From contig WSYJ01000013.1 of the NCBI GenBank assembly GCA_020186115.1, forward strand, positions 1 to 64,000: DNA of 64,000 bases, given 5' to 3'. Each line of letters begins with the position of its first letter. Within the stretch, counting starts at the first letter, position 1. Below, one piece after another: positions 9,839 to 19,600 of the stretch. This DNA is from Histomonas meleagridis. Lineage: Eukaryota > Parabasalia > Tritrichomonadida > Dientamoebidae. The notes under the pieces are model-generated. The model was not told the origin of the DNA and made no database searches. It saw nothing but the letters and a program-made list of their open reading frames with translations. The position numbers and the translations under genes are program-made.

Positions 9839-10816
9839 ATGGAAACAGAACCTTTCCTCAAAGATTCACCTAGTTTCGATGATGTACCTCCGCGAACAAA
9901 ATGGTCAAAAGTATGTTGTTTTTTCTGGATGGCTGAAAATTCATATGATTTTAGATTCAGATATATTTCACTTAAATTTTTCCCTGTTTACCCAGAACTT
10001 GCTCTTTACTTCTACATGATTTATGCATGGATTCATGATATGAGACCTCTTTGTGACAGTATTCAAAAATCCCAAGCATTTTTTATTTTCTATATCTTCT
10101 TATATATATCAAGTTTAATTTGTTTCTTTTGCGCTTACTGTATGGATCCTGGGTATTTACCGTATTTCTTTTCTAAAACAAACAAAAAAAAATTTACACT
10201 TGATGAAATCAAAGAAGGAACTGCCACTCGACAAGATCAAATTCAGTGGGCTAAAGAGCAGCCACGTCCAAACAGATGTTCATTTTCAAGTACACAAGGT
10301 CGATATATTCTTCGAGCCGATCATAATTGTGTGTATATTGGCAATTGGGTAGGTCTCCATAACCACCGTTATTTTCTTCTTGCTATTTTTTATATGGGTA
10401 TTTGTGTTCTTTACTATTTTATTTGTGTTTGGATACTATTTTTCCGTGGGATATTTCCATTCAGATGGTACACATTCATCATCCACATTGGAATATCCGG
10501 GGCATTCGCATTTCTTTTATTGAATAACTTAAAGAACCAAATGACATTTTTCTACTTTGGTATCACTGGATTGGAATATCTGAAAAAATCAAATGATAAT
10601 TATAACAAAGGACTTATCGGAAATTTAGAAGAAATATGCGGATCAAGAAAATATTTGTTTCTTTGGCTGTTGCCAATTCCATTACCAAACCCACAAGACG
10701 GATTTTCGTTCCAGAAAATTGATGACGGAAATGGGGATTATAGTTCTGAGAAAGAGTTGTTCGAAAATGAAGCAATTAAAAGAATGAACCCTCTGTCATT
10801 TATGCAAAATTATTGA
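9839..10816 (+). CDS. DHHC-family palmitoyltransferase-like protein with a DHNC motif
   Basis: The 325-residue product has about four membrane segments: two before and two after a cytosolic loop that ends in LRADHNCVYIGNWVGLHNHR. This is the end of the cysteine-rich domain of S-acyltransferases, where DHHC is normal. Here the second histidine is asparagine (D161-H162-N163-C164), and the upstream zinc-binding cysteines are almost all missing (RCSFSSTQGRYILRADH). The catalytic cysteine and the NWVG..NHR.F tail remain. It is therefore either an active variant of a divergent trichomonad subfamily or a pseudoenzyme. I use the ATG at 9839 because the longer frame starts with GTG. Confidence 0.75.
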   Translation: METEPFLKDSPSFDDVPPRTKWSKVCCFFWMAENSYDFRFRYISLKFFPVYPELALYFYMIYAWIHDMRPLCDSIQKSQAFFIFYIFLYISSLICFFCAYCMDPGYLPYFFSKTNKKKFTLDEIKEGTATRQDQIQWAKEQPRPNRCSFSSTQGRYILRADHNCVYIGNWVGLHNHRYFLLAIFYMGICVLYYFICVWILFFRGIFPFRWYTFIIHIGISGAFAFLLLNNLKNQMTFFYFGITGLEYLKKSNDNYNKGLIGNLEEICGSRKYLFLWLLPIPLPNPQDGFSFQKIDDGNGDYSSEKELFENEAIKRMNPLSFMQNY

Positions 10817-11540
10817 TTATAAAATTTCATATATAATATATTTTATATATATATATAAATATAAATAATAAATTTCATATTAAGTATTCTCTTTTATGGT
10901 AAGCATTTTTTTTATTGAAAACTTTTTTCACAATACACCTTATAAATTTTTTTTTCTGCTTTATAAACAAAACAAGATTGAATTTTTTTATTCAATTTTG
11001 ATCAATGCAAAACGACAATTATCACATTCAATTTTTTTGATTTAATTTTATATGATACAAAACGGCACTCATTTTATTCAATTTTGGTAATTTTATTTCA
11101 CTTGGCGTAAACGGTCATTAATCGAAAAAAAAAATTGAAAGTATAAACTATACAATAATTCAATGAAAACGACCGTTATGCCCTGGTACGATTTCATACA
11201 AATATTTTGTATTATGGGACTAAAAATAATAAGGTGTACTCAATAGATTTCCATTAAATGTTAAGAGTGAATAATACTATGAACAATAATTAATTTTTTG
11301 TTGTTATGAATTTTTCATCATTTTTTTCACAAAAATTATCATCAAATTATATGAAAATCATACAATGAAATATGATATAAAATATTATATTTATCAAATT
11401 TTGATTCATATAATAATAATAATATTAATCAAATTTAATGCGTTAACAATAACATATGAAAACAAAGTGAATTTAGGAAATGTTTATTTCAATATTTAAA
11501 TATTACCTCTTTTATCCTTGAGAATCTTTTAATTTTATTA
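10817..11540. other. AT-rich intergenic region
   Basis: About 720 bp with no ORF, RNA or clear repeat. It has several ATTCAATTTT-like runs and an isolated GTAAACGGTCATTAATCG. It lies between the palmitoyltransferase-like gene and the decayed ankyrin locus B. Confidence 0.6.
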
Positions 11541-13672
11541 TGTCGTCACATTTATGATGTTGAATTTTGTCTGCAAATAATCGAATAATTTCTGCATTTT
11601 TCTTTTCTGATGATATCATAAGCGCTGTTTTTTTTGTTTATAAGTAATTCTAAATGTTTATATGAAATTTCATATTTTTTCAAAATATTATAAATAAAAC
11701 AAATAAATATCTTTAGCATTGATATCAATTCCTTCTTGTTCAAGAAGTAATTTAACTATTTCTGTATGACAATTCCAAGATGCTAAAATAAGTGCTGTAT
11801 TAAATAATTTAAATAATTTCCAAATATTATTTTCAAATAGAAAATTATTAATATAAATTTTAGATAAAACAAATAAATATCTTTAGCATGAATATCAATT
11901 CCTTCTTGTTCAAGAAGTAATTTAACTATTTCTGTATGACAATTCCAAGATGCTAACATAAGTGCTGTCCAAAATAATTTAAATAATTTCCAAATATTAT
12001 ATTATATTATCAAATCATTGAAATAAATATTAAAATAAACAAATAAATATCTTTAGCATGAATATCAATTCCTTCTTGTTCAAGAAGTAATTTAACTATT
12101 TCTGTATGACCATTCCAAGATGCTAAAATAAGTGCTGTATTAAATAATTTAAATAATTTCCAAATATTATTTTCAAATAGAAAATTATTAATATAATTTT
12201 CATTTTTAGCATTAATATCAATTCCTTCTTGTTCAAGAAGTAATTTAACTATTTCTGTATAACCTTCATCAGATGCTAAAATAAGTGCTGTATTAAATAA
12301 TTTAAATAATTTCCAAATATTATTTTGAAATATAAAATTATTAAAATAAATTTCATTTTTAGCATTAATATCAATTCCTTCTTGTTCAAGAAGTAATTTA
12401 ACTATTTCTGTATAACCATTTTTTGAAGCATTTGTTAGTACTAAAAATATTTAAAAAAAAATTAAAAATTTTTATGAAACAATGAAATATTTTAATAAAA
12501 ATCTAAAGAAATAAGCAAAAAATCTTGCTAAGATCAATGTATCTATTGTTAATTAAATAGTTATAAAGTTCCACATTTCCAGAAAAACCCGAAATTTTCA
12601 AAAAATCAATAGGAATATGATTACTTTCGAGAAAATATTGAGTAATATATAAATTCCCTGTTATGATTGAAGCAATGAGAATATTTTCATTTATTTTCAT
12701 TCCTTCTTTAAGTAAAAATGATAAAAGTTCATAATTATCATGTAAAACACATTTTGTTCCTAATTCTTCTAAATTCTTAATTTCTTTTAACTTATTATCA
12801 TAAAAATATTTAAAGATATCATTTCGATGAAATTCTATCGCTACTTCATATGCATCTTCAAATGTTGAATGATTTTGTTCACATAAATGAATAATTTCTT
12901 CATTTCCACCTGCAATTGCATATTTACCTGTATTATTTACATTTACATTATTCATAAGTAAATATTTAAAACATTTAATTGAAGAAAAAAATGCTGCATA
13001 ATCAATTAATGTAACATTTTTATGATTAACAAATGAATATCTTTCATAAAGTGATTTTGGAATTGTTTGATTAAAATCGAAGTTTGCTTGTGATGATATT
13101 TCTTGAAGTTTTTCTATTTCATCATTCCGAATTATTTTCGCAATTTCATTCTAATTTATTCCTTCTTTAACATATTTCTGATGAAGTTCCCAATTATTCG
13201 CTTTAAGTTTTTCAAGGTTATTGGAGAAATATTCAGAAAATTGATAACGATGGTTTAAAACGAAATGTGCTTTAAAATGTGAAAAAAAATAAATTTTTCA
13301 TATTTTTAGTAATCGATGAGTTAATTAAACCTTTTTTCTATCAACTTTCCGATAAGATAATTAGATTCTTGTGAGTTATTTTTCAGAAGGAATTGAGAAA
13401 AAATGTCAATTATTTTAACTTGATTTTTTATTTTACATCTCGTTCAATTAAATTCAAAAAACTCAATAATTATATCTATATTTTTTCAGTCTTGTTACAA
13501 ACAAAGTGTAAATGAAACGGCAGATGATCAAGTTGAATGAATACGTTCGTGAATTATCATAAAATTCGCGTAATGAAGAAACAGATGTATCAAGATTGTT
13601 TGTATTTATGTTATAAATTATTTCTGTAAGTGCAATTAAGTCTGGAAAGGAATTTATCTTTGATGTGCTCAT
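11541..13672 (-). pseudogene. Ankyrin locus B: decayed N-terminal domain plus repeat array
   Basis: Reading on the minus strand, 13672-13463 encodes the start of the N-terminal domain (MSTSKINSFPDL...SFNLIICRFIYTLF), which then shifts frame. The domain resumes near 13200, where a TAG replaces the proline codon of the family motif VNPNEIA (about 13152). It then runs to the stop at 12503, including the motif NNTGKYAIAGGNEEIIHLCEQ. About five ankyrin units follow (12430 down to 11700). Two keep linkers that read in frame (KNEIYFNNFIFQNN and IWKLFKLFNTAL); later ones carry the frame-breaking insertion. The breaks in the N-terminal part make this a pseudogene of the same family as the loci at 31 kb and 54 kb. 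Confidence 0.75.
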
Positions 13673-13689
13673 TCCAATGCTTTAAATAA

Positions 13690-14100
13690 CACTGGAAAAA
13701 ATTTTAATGGACATGTGATATGAATTTTTATATTAAATAATAATAAATAAAAACATAGAATGAACTTCATGATGAAATCCATTCACATCTTTAATTTTAT
13801 TTGGAATACTTAAATTTTGAATTAGGTTAATAGGTAATATATGCCATCTATATATTTGAAATTTTTTGAGTTAATTAATATTTTCGATAGATTTGAGAAG
13901 AATTTAATATCAAGATTTTATATAATTAAATAAAATAAATGATATTTCATCATTGCCCAAATAATTTCTGAATTTTTAATTTCTTAATAGATCAAGATAT
14001 TATTCTTAGTTTTTTATTAACCATAGATGCAACTATGTATTTATATATTATATATCCATAAATATCAAGGTTGTAGGAAGATCGCTATATACGATTATAA
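13690..14100. repeat. AT-rich spacer with left member of a diverged direct repeat
   Basis: There is no gene here. The part 13912-14096 contains CAAGATTTTATATAATTAAA and ATAGATGCAACTATGTAT, followed by ATATCAAG..TGTAGGA.GATC..TATATACGAT. The same blocks return in the same order at 16045-16411, on the far side of the integrase relic. The right member has about 200 bp extra between its two halves. Confidence 0.5.
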
Positions 14101-14159
14101 TCCGATTATAAGTTATTGATATCATTTTACATGTTCAAACGGTTCGAAGTCAAATTTGA

Positions 14160-15310
14160 ATGAGTGGACGAATAAAAATCACTCAATCAGCTCGTATCGT
14201 TCAAGAATAAAGCTTGCTCAAGAAACCGTGGTATTGAATCATATTCGAAAAAATAGAGAAATCGACATTATTACATAGAATGTCAAATAAATTGAAAAAT
14301 GTAATATATTTGAAATTTGAAAGAACGTGAGTAAAATGAGATAGAAGGAATCGATAAATGTATATGAAGTCAGTAATTTATAGATAATTTGCAAATTATT
14401 TGTATCGATATTTACTCGATAAAATTGAACATTTTGCTAAAATATAGTGTACTCAAAAACGGTTGAAACGATAGGATTCAAAAACTTGTGTTTGATGATA
14501 TGAAGCGGTTTATCATTTGACTTTTTCTATTATATCGCGTCAACAGATTTTTAGCATAGAATGTTTATTCAATATTTGAGAACTGTATTTTCTTGGTTGG
14601 AAAAGTGTCATAAAAGTCATTTTGGCATTGATTCGATCAATCGAGCTTTTGCAAAAGCTCTTAATAACCAATTATTCAAAAAGATTATCCATAATATGAT
14701 ATATAAGACCTCTAAAAGTGATTCTCTTATGAAATATACAAAACCGAGTCAAGTTCCTCAAAAACAACTTTGCCGATACGAAGCCGATAACCCCGATTTA
14801 ATATGGCATATGAACCTTCACCACTTTGGTGGTCAATATCTTATAGCATTTATTGATGACTATTCGAGGTATGTTGTTCATCATGAATTGATTCCAACGA
14901 AAGATTCCGACGTTCTTAAAACCGTTCTCGAAATCGCAATTCAATATCATAACCGTCCATATTGTATATGGACCGATAATGGTACTAAATTTAAAGGTCA
15001 TTTTAAAGAATTTTATGATACCAATGGGATAAAAATTGTTCTAACACAAGTAAAGAATCCCCAGCAAAACGGCAAATGCGAACGGTTTTGGAGTACAGCG
15101 GATAACTGTACTACACCTGAAGAATTAAGAAATTGGGTAACGGTCTACAACGATATGCCGCATATGGGTCTCCCCCAAATAACCGTCGAAGGAAGAAAAA
15201 CCCACATGACTCCTATTCAGCGATACAATCAAGGAAACCACTGGAACCCTACAATTCCCCCAATGTGGACTGTTGATGGTCAAACAAAACCATTCAATCC
15301 ACCATATTGA
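14160..15310 (+). pseudogene. Integrase (rve/DDE family) relic of a mobile element
   Basis: From 14561 an open frame of 249 residues encodes an integrase core: IWHMNLHHFGGQYLIAFIDDYSR, then WTDNGTKF, then NPQQNGKCERFW. The second and third catalytic residues are present with D35E spacing (D139, E174). The first aspartate is replaced by asparagine (N85), which should abolish catalysis. A short frame upstream (14160-14210, MSGRIKITQSARIVQE then stop) looks like the start of the helix-turn-helix that such integrases carry, so the N-terminal part is decayed. The C-terminal region is intact. Affinity to Maverick-type or other trichomonad integrases cannot be decided here. Confidence 0.72.
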
Positions 15311-15433
15311 ATAAACCGAAAGGTTTAATTTTTTTTATGATGACTGTTAATAAATTTTCTACAAATTATTAAGAAATTATAATTGTTTGGTCGTTTATAA
15401 TGAAATATTTTTGCGAGTGCCGAAGGCACGAGC

Positions 15434-15492
15434 GGTTTTGATCGTCATACATTGAAAAAGCAAAACTTTTTCAATGTATGACGATCAAAACC
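15434..15492. repeat. Perfect palindrome: 27-bp stem, 5-nt loop
   Basis: The arm 15434-15460 (GGTTTTGATCGTCATACATT, then GAAAAAG) is repeated exactly as its reverse complement at 15466-15492, with loop CAAAA. A smaller GC stem (GTGCC, GAA, GGCAC) precedes it at 15417-15429. It lies 124 bp after the integrase relic, so it may be an element end, two abutting termini, or a strong terminator-like structure. Confidence 0.85.
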
Positions 15493-16505
15493 TTTCATTG
15501 TTCTATTATGAGTTTTATTGTAAAAGATATTCAATACTTTATACCGAAATTGAATATTATCGAATGTTTTCTGTCCAGCTGGTAGACACATCAAATTCAT
15601 TGACACTTTTGCCATCGATAAAGAGACCAAATATACATTTAAATTATTTTAAATAGTTTATTTACAAAAATTGAATAATTTCGAATCTTTTCTGTTTATT
15701 CGGTGAACAGCAAAGAAACAAAATTCACATTGTATGCATATACAGCCAAACAAAGCCTTGTCAATTCAAATATGGAGGACCATTTATGTATTCAATCAGA
15801 CTTTTTGAATACTTTACACAGAAATTGAATAATTTCAAATGTTTTCCGTCCATAACAAAAATCGTTTTGTTCAGAAATATATATATAGTTTGTACCAAAA
15901 TATTTAAAAAATGGACTCATACAGAAACTATTATATTGATTCTAAATTATTAATCAGGTTAAAAATAAGTACATCATTAAGGTATTACGAAAATTATCAC
16001 ATCATTCATTTTTTCAATAAATACATAAATTCAAGAAAATCAAGATTTCATATAATTATATAAAATAAATAACAAATCACGATTCTATGATAAAATATCA
16101 TTATTTTTATTTATTTAACAAACCAAGAATCATTTAACTTGGCTGTTGACAGATTACAATGATGTAAATAACCTATCTTTTCGAGGAAAGGGTAAAATTT
16201 TGATAATGTTTACCATCATTCAAATTTGCTCCTATCGTTCAGCATAAACCATGCAAAAGTCGATTTTTGTCACTTTTTGAAATGAAAGAATAGATTTATC
16301 TCGTGCTAATTATGATATTATTCTTAGATTTATATTAATCATAGATGCAACTATGTATATATATTATATTCATGATATCAAGATCGTAGGATGATCATTA
16401 TATACGATGGGTGGAAATCGCAAGTCGAGTTTAATATATTGTATTAATTGAAACGTTTAAATACGTTAAAGTACTTTTGCTGATGTCACACATTTTCACT
16501 TATGT
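15493..16505. other. Non-coding region with right member of the direct repeat
   Basis: About 1 kb without a supported gene; the short frames near the palindrome are chance. A motif TTGAATA.TTTCGAATGTTTTCTGTC recurs at about 15550, 15672 and 15825, a weak tandem repeat of about 130 bp. The blocks at 16045-16095 and 16317-16411 match 13912-14096. Confidence 0.45.
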
Positions 16506-16511
16506 TCATTG
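16506..16511 (+). promoter_or_regulatory. Initiator (Inr) before the PUM3-like gene
   Basis: TCATTG in TTCATTGTGATAAATG. The first ATG after it (16518) opens a 23-codon frame ending at 16589, well before the long ORF at 16689. This implies either a leader of about 180 nt with a short upstream ORF or a mis-modelled N-terminus. Confidence 0.4.
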
Positions 16512-16688
16512 TGATAAATGCCAACGGATAAAGAATGTATTCCCCAGATGGACGTCGAAAAACCAAACACCAGGGCTATCATAATATGATGTTAAAAACA
16601 AATTCAAACCCCTATGTCCAGGTAAAAAGAGGCCGTTTATGTGCAAACGAAGATAGTCAATTGATATCTGTGGTCACAGGAACAAAAA

Positions 16689-18278
16689 ATGGAAGAAGAC
16701 GAAGTTGTAGCACTTCATCACCTCTTTGAAGCAGCTCGCCCAAAGTCTGTGAAAGGAGAACAATTAGAAGAAGCACTTGAGGCTCTTTATAATGAAGCGC
16801 TAAAAAATTTCCAAAAATTATTAAAAAGACCAGACGGATCAAGAATTTTCCAACTAATTTTCCGTCGTGGCAAAGATAAGCTTCGAACAAAATTTTTAGA
16901 AGAATTAAAGCCATACATTTATGAAGCAGCCACTGTAAAATATTCCAAATATATCATAATTACTATTATTAAAAGAGGCAATGCTAAACAAAGAGGTTTT
17001 ATTTTCGATAATTTGAAAGGAAAATTCGATCTCATGTTATCACATCTTGTTGGCCGTGATGTCCTTGAAGTTCTTTACGAAAACACAACAGCAGAACAGA
17101 AAAACAGAATGATGCTTGACTTTTTTGGCCCAGAATGGAAGAACTCAAAAGTTATAAAAACATTTGATGAAATTTGTGAAGCTGGAGGTACTACGAAAAC
17201 AGCTGCAATTACTTCATTGACTAATTGCGTCAAGAAAGCAATCGATAAACAATGCGGCCATCTTCGAATAACACAGAAATTGATGATGTTGTTAGGTAAA
17301 CAATCACCAGAAGCGCTTCGTCAATTCGCAACAGATTTCAAAGAATTTGCTTTTACGAACGAAGGATCTCAAGTTGCCATCATTGCATTAAATCAAGCAA
17401 AAGATAATGAAGTCAGAATTGCACTCAAATTGATTGAAGATGTTCCTCGAGTTACTGTCATTCAGGACCAAGGAAAAGAAGCTGGAGGGGAAGAAGGCGA
17501 AGTAAATGAAGAGGAAGATGTTGAAGATGTCGATGATGATGAAATGGAAGAAGATAAAGCTGAGCCAACCGAAGTCCCATCAACTAAAACAGCAGCTATT
17601 GCAATTGATCACTTTGGATGGAGGACTCTTTCATGTGCCATTTCTCATCTCAAAGATCTCCAAGTTCTTAAAGACGAGATATTTCCAAATCTTATTCAAG
17701 ATTGGGCGTTCATTAAATCGTCACAGTTTAGTCATAAGGTGTTACTAAGACTCATTTCAGTTGTTCCATCGGTATTTAACGGTCTTCAGTTCCAAGAGGA
17801 AACCGTTAACGATGATGTGGTTGAGTTAACGGTCGACACTTTTCTCCCATATGTTATCAGAGATATAGATTCGTTTGGAATGAATCAAGACGGTTCAACT
17901 TTTGCTGCTACAATGCTTAATATCCTCAAAGGAAGGAAAGAATTCGGGCAGCTACTTGATGCAATTATTACAGAAGAACATATTGTCGACAAAGTCCTCC
18001 ACAAACTTGTAAAGAAGACAATACAAATTGTTGGAGCTGAGGCAGCCGATAAGGCTCTCGAAAAGATAGAGAGTGTCGGATTAGGAGATGTATTAAAAAC
18101 ACCTGGCGCATGGATCGTGGTAGAGCTAGCAAGGAATGACAAAGACCTTGAAAATAGGGCAAAGGAAATAATAAAAACGGAAAAGATCGAAGGGCCTGCA
18201 ATTCAGAAGATAATTCATCCATCTAATACAGAAGCGCCAGTAAAGCCAAAGAGGCGGAATATTCGACGCAATAAATAA
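16689..18278 (+). CDS. PUM3/Puf6-like nucleolar RNA-binding protein
   Basis: The 529-residue product has pumilio-type helical repeats of the PUM3/Puf6 type: GSRIFQLIFRRGKDKLRTKF, AATVKYSKYIIITIIKRGN and LSHLVGRDVLEVLYEN. A CPL-like C-terminal region follows. PUM3/Puf6 proteins bind RNA and take part in ribosome biogenesis in the nucleolus. An acidic linker lies at residues 266-290 (EEGEVNEEEDVEDVDDDE) and the tail is basic (PKRRNIRRNK). Family members usually carry a basic N-terminal extension, which is short here. A basic frame just upstream (16535-16729, another frame) might be its lost or spliced start. It lies just upstream of eS19 on the same strand. Confidence 0.78.
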   Translation: MEEDEVVALHHLFEAARPKSVKGEQLEEALEALYNEALKNFQKLLKRPDGSRIFQLIFRRGKDKLRTKFLEELKPYIYEAATVKYSKYIIITIIKRGNAKQRGFIFDNLKGKFDLMLSHLVGRDVLEVLYENTTAEQKNRMMLDFFGPEWKNSKVIKTFDEICEAGGTTKTAAITSLTNCVKKAIDKQCGHLRITQKLMMLLGKQSPEALRQFATDFKEFAFTNEGSQVAIIALNQAKDNEVRIALKLIEDVPRVTVIQDQGKEAGGEEGEVNEEEDVEDVDDDEMEEDKAEPTEVPSTKTAAIAIDHFGWRTLSCAISHLKDLQVLKDEIFPNLIQDWAFIKSSQFSHKVLLRLISVVPSVFNGLQFQEETVNDDVVELTVDTFLPYVIRDIDSFGMNQDGSTFAATMLNILKGRKEFGQLLDAIITEEHIVDKVLHKLVKKTIQIVGAEAADKALEKIESVGLGDVLKTPGAWIVVELARNDKDLENRAKEIIKTEKIEGPAIQKIIHPSNTEAPVKPKRRNIRRNK

Positions 18279-18481
18279 AGATTTATAAATTCTTTATAAT
18301 TAATTCTTTAGTTGAACAAATCAATTGAATATAAATTTTTTTTGAAAATAAAGTATTATTAGCTGTTAATGCATATGTGCACATTTAATGTCAAAAGTTG
18401 ACATCAAAGATACGTAAGGTGCACTATTCATTTGATGACCTAACGAATAAAAATTAATATAAAAACACAAAGCTTGAGTTT

Positions 18482-18489
18482 AACGGTTA
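18482..18489 (+). promoter_or_regulatory. M3-like (Myb-site) element before eS19
   Basis: AACGGTTA within TTTAACGGTTAACGTTCG, about 40 bp upstream of the eS19 ATG. It fits the trichomonad M3 consensus and no good Inr is visible nearby. The rest of the 250-bp gap after the PUM3-like gene shows nothing else. Confidence 0.5.
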
Positions 18490-18528
18490 ACGTTCGAATA
18501 ACCGCAGTGTTTGAATACTGCAAATTGA

Positions 18529-19005
18529 ATGGGTGTGGTTGGCCTTTCTTTTTCTCGAATGATTGGAGCTGGCAAAGGTAATTCTGTAAATGTTCGCGAT
18601 GTTGCAGCTAATGTCTATATCGAAACACTCTCAAAATTCTTCGAAACAAATCATCTTATCGAAGCACCAAAATGGGCTGATTTGGTTAAGACAGGTCATC
18701 TCAAGCAAATGCCACCATGCTTAATCAACTGGTGGTACACTCGTGCTGCTGCTGTTGCTCGCACAGTTTATCTTCATCCAGGAACCAGTGTTCAATATCT
18801 TCGTAACAAGTTTGGAGGAAATAAAAACTATGGTTCTGCTCCAAGACACTTTGCTCAAGCTAGTGGTAAGGTTGTTCGTACCATGCTCAAGCAATTGGAA
18901 GAAATCGGTTATGTCAAAAAGGACGAAAAAGGCGGTCGTGTTATCACACCAAAAGGCCAAAAGCAACTTGACCTTATTGCTAAAGAGGTTCATTCCAAAC
19001 AATAA
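18529..19005 (+). CDS. RPS19: 40S ribosomal protein eS19
   Basis: The 158-residue product matches eS19 along its length: NVRDVAANVYIETLSKFFE at the start, then WADLVKTGHLKQMPP, the family signature NWWYTRAAAVARTVYLHPG, then KFGGNKNYGSAPRHFAQASG and VVRTMLKQLEEIGYVKKDEKGGRVITPKGQ. It is a component of the small ribosomal subunit head. It is slightly longer than the usual 145 or so residues because of ten extra N-terminal residues (MGVVGLSFSR); a start at M11 (MIGAGKGN) is also possible. Codon use is biased as in a highly expressed gene. The stop is TAAA. Confidence 0.95.
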   Translation: MGVVGLSFSRMIGAGKGNSVNVRDVAANVYIETLSKFFETNHLIEAPKWADLVKTGHLKQMPPCLINWWYTRAAAVARTVYLHPGTSVQYLRNKFGGNKNYGSAPRHFAQASGKVVRTMLKQLEEIGYVKKDEKGGRVITPKGQKQLDLIAKEVHSKQ

Positions 19006-19600
19006 ATAATCACATATAACATTTTTTATTTCTGTCTCCTCGACCCTTTTCACAGATATTGAATTGTTTGAATAAACCATTTAAATTCAATTTGTGTGAT
19101 TTAACGTTCTCCGTTTTAAAACGAATTTATCTTCATCCCAAATATGTTAATAGAGTCTATATTTAGAACATATGCTCACAAAATGTATTGTATTAAAGAA
19201 GCATAATAGTGTTTAGAAAAAAGAATGAATATTCATTATTTTTATAAAATGTTTTGTGAAATTTTATAAATTACATTATGTATATGCATAAATATCATAT
19301 CTTAATTATTGTGTTAAAGTTAATTTTTGATAAATAACATGTATAATTCTCTGATGATGAATTTTTTATGATTACAGTTTCATTAAATTAAGTTTTTCAA
19401 GATATTTCTTTGTACGATGTTTTAGTAAAGATTTCTTGTACCCGGATGTATATTAACTCTTATTATCAAAGTTAAGTTGAAAAAATAGTTTTCGATTCAC
19501 TCAATTTAACAATGATAAAATCATTTCCAACTCTTTGATCATCATAATTTCCATTATCAGACAATGAAAAAATTCATTTAAATATACATATAACATTTAT
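19006..19600. other. Convergent intergenic region
   Basis: About 600 bp between two genes pointing at each other. It is AT-rich and no gene, RNA or repeat is visible. Confidence 0.6.

Noticed and set aside
15445-15656. Frames on both strands at the palindrome
   Set aside because: They arise from the palindrome and a weak tandem repeat and match no family.
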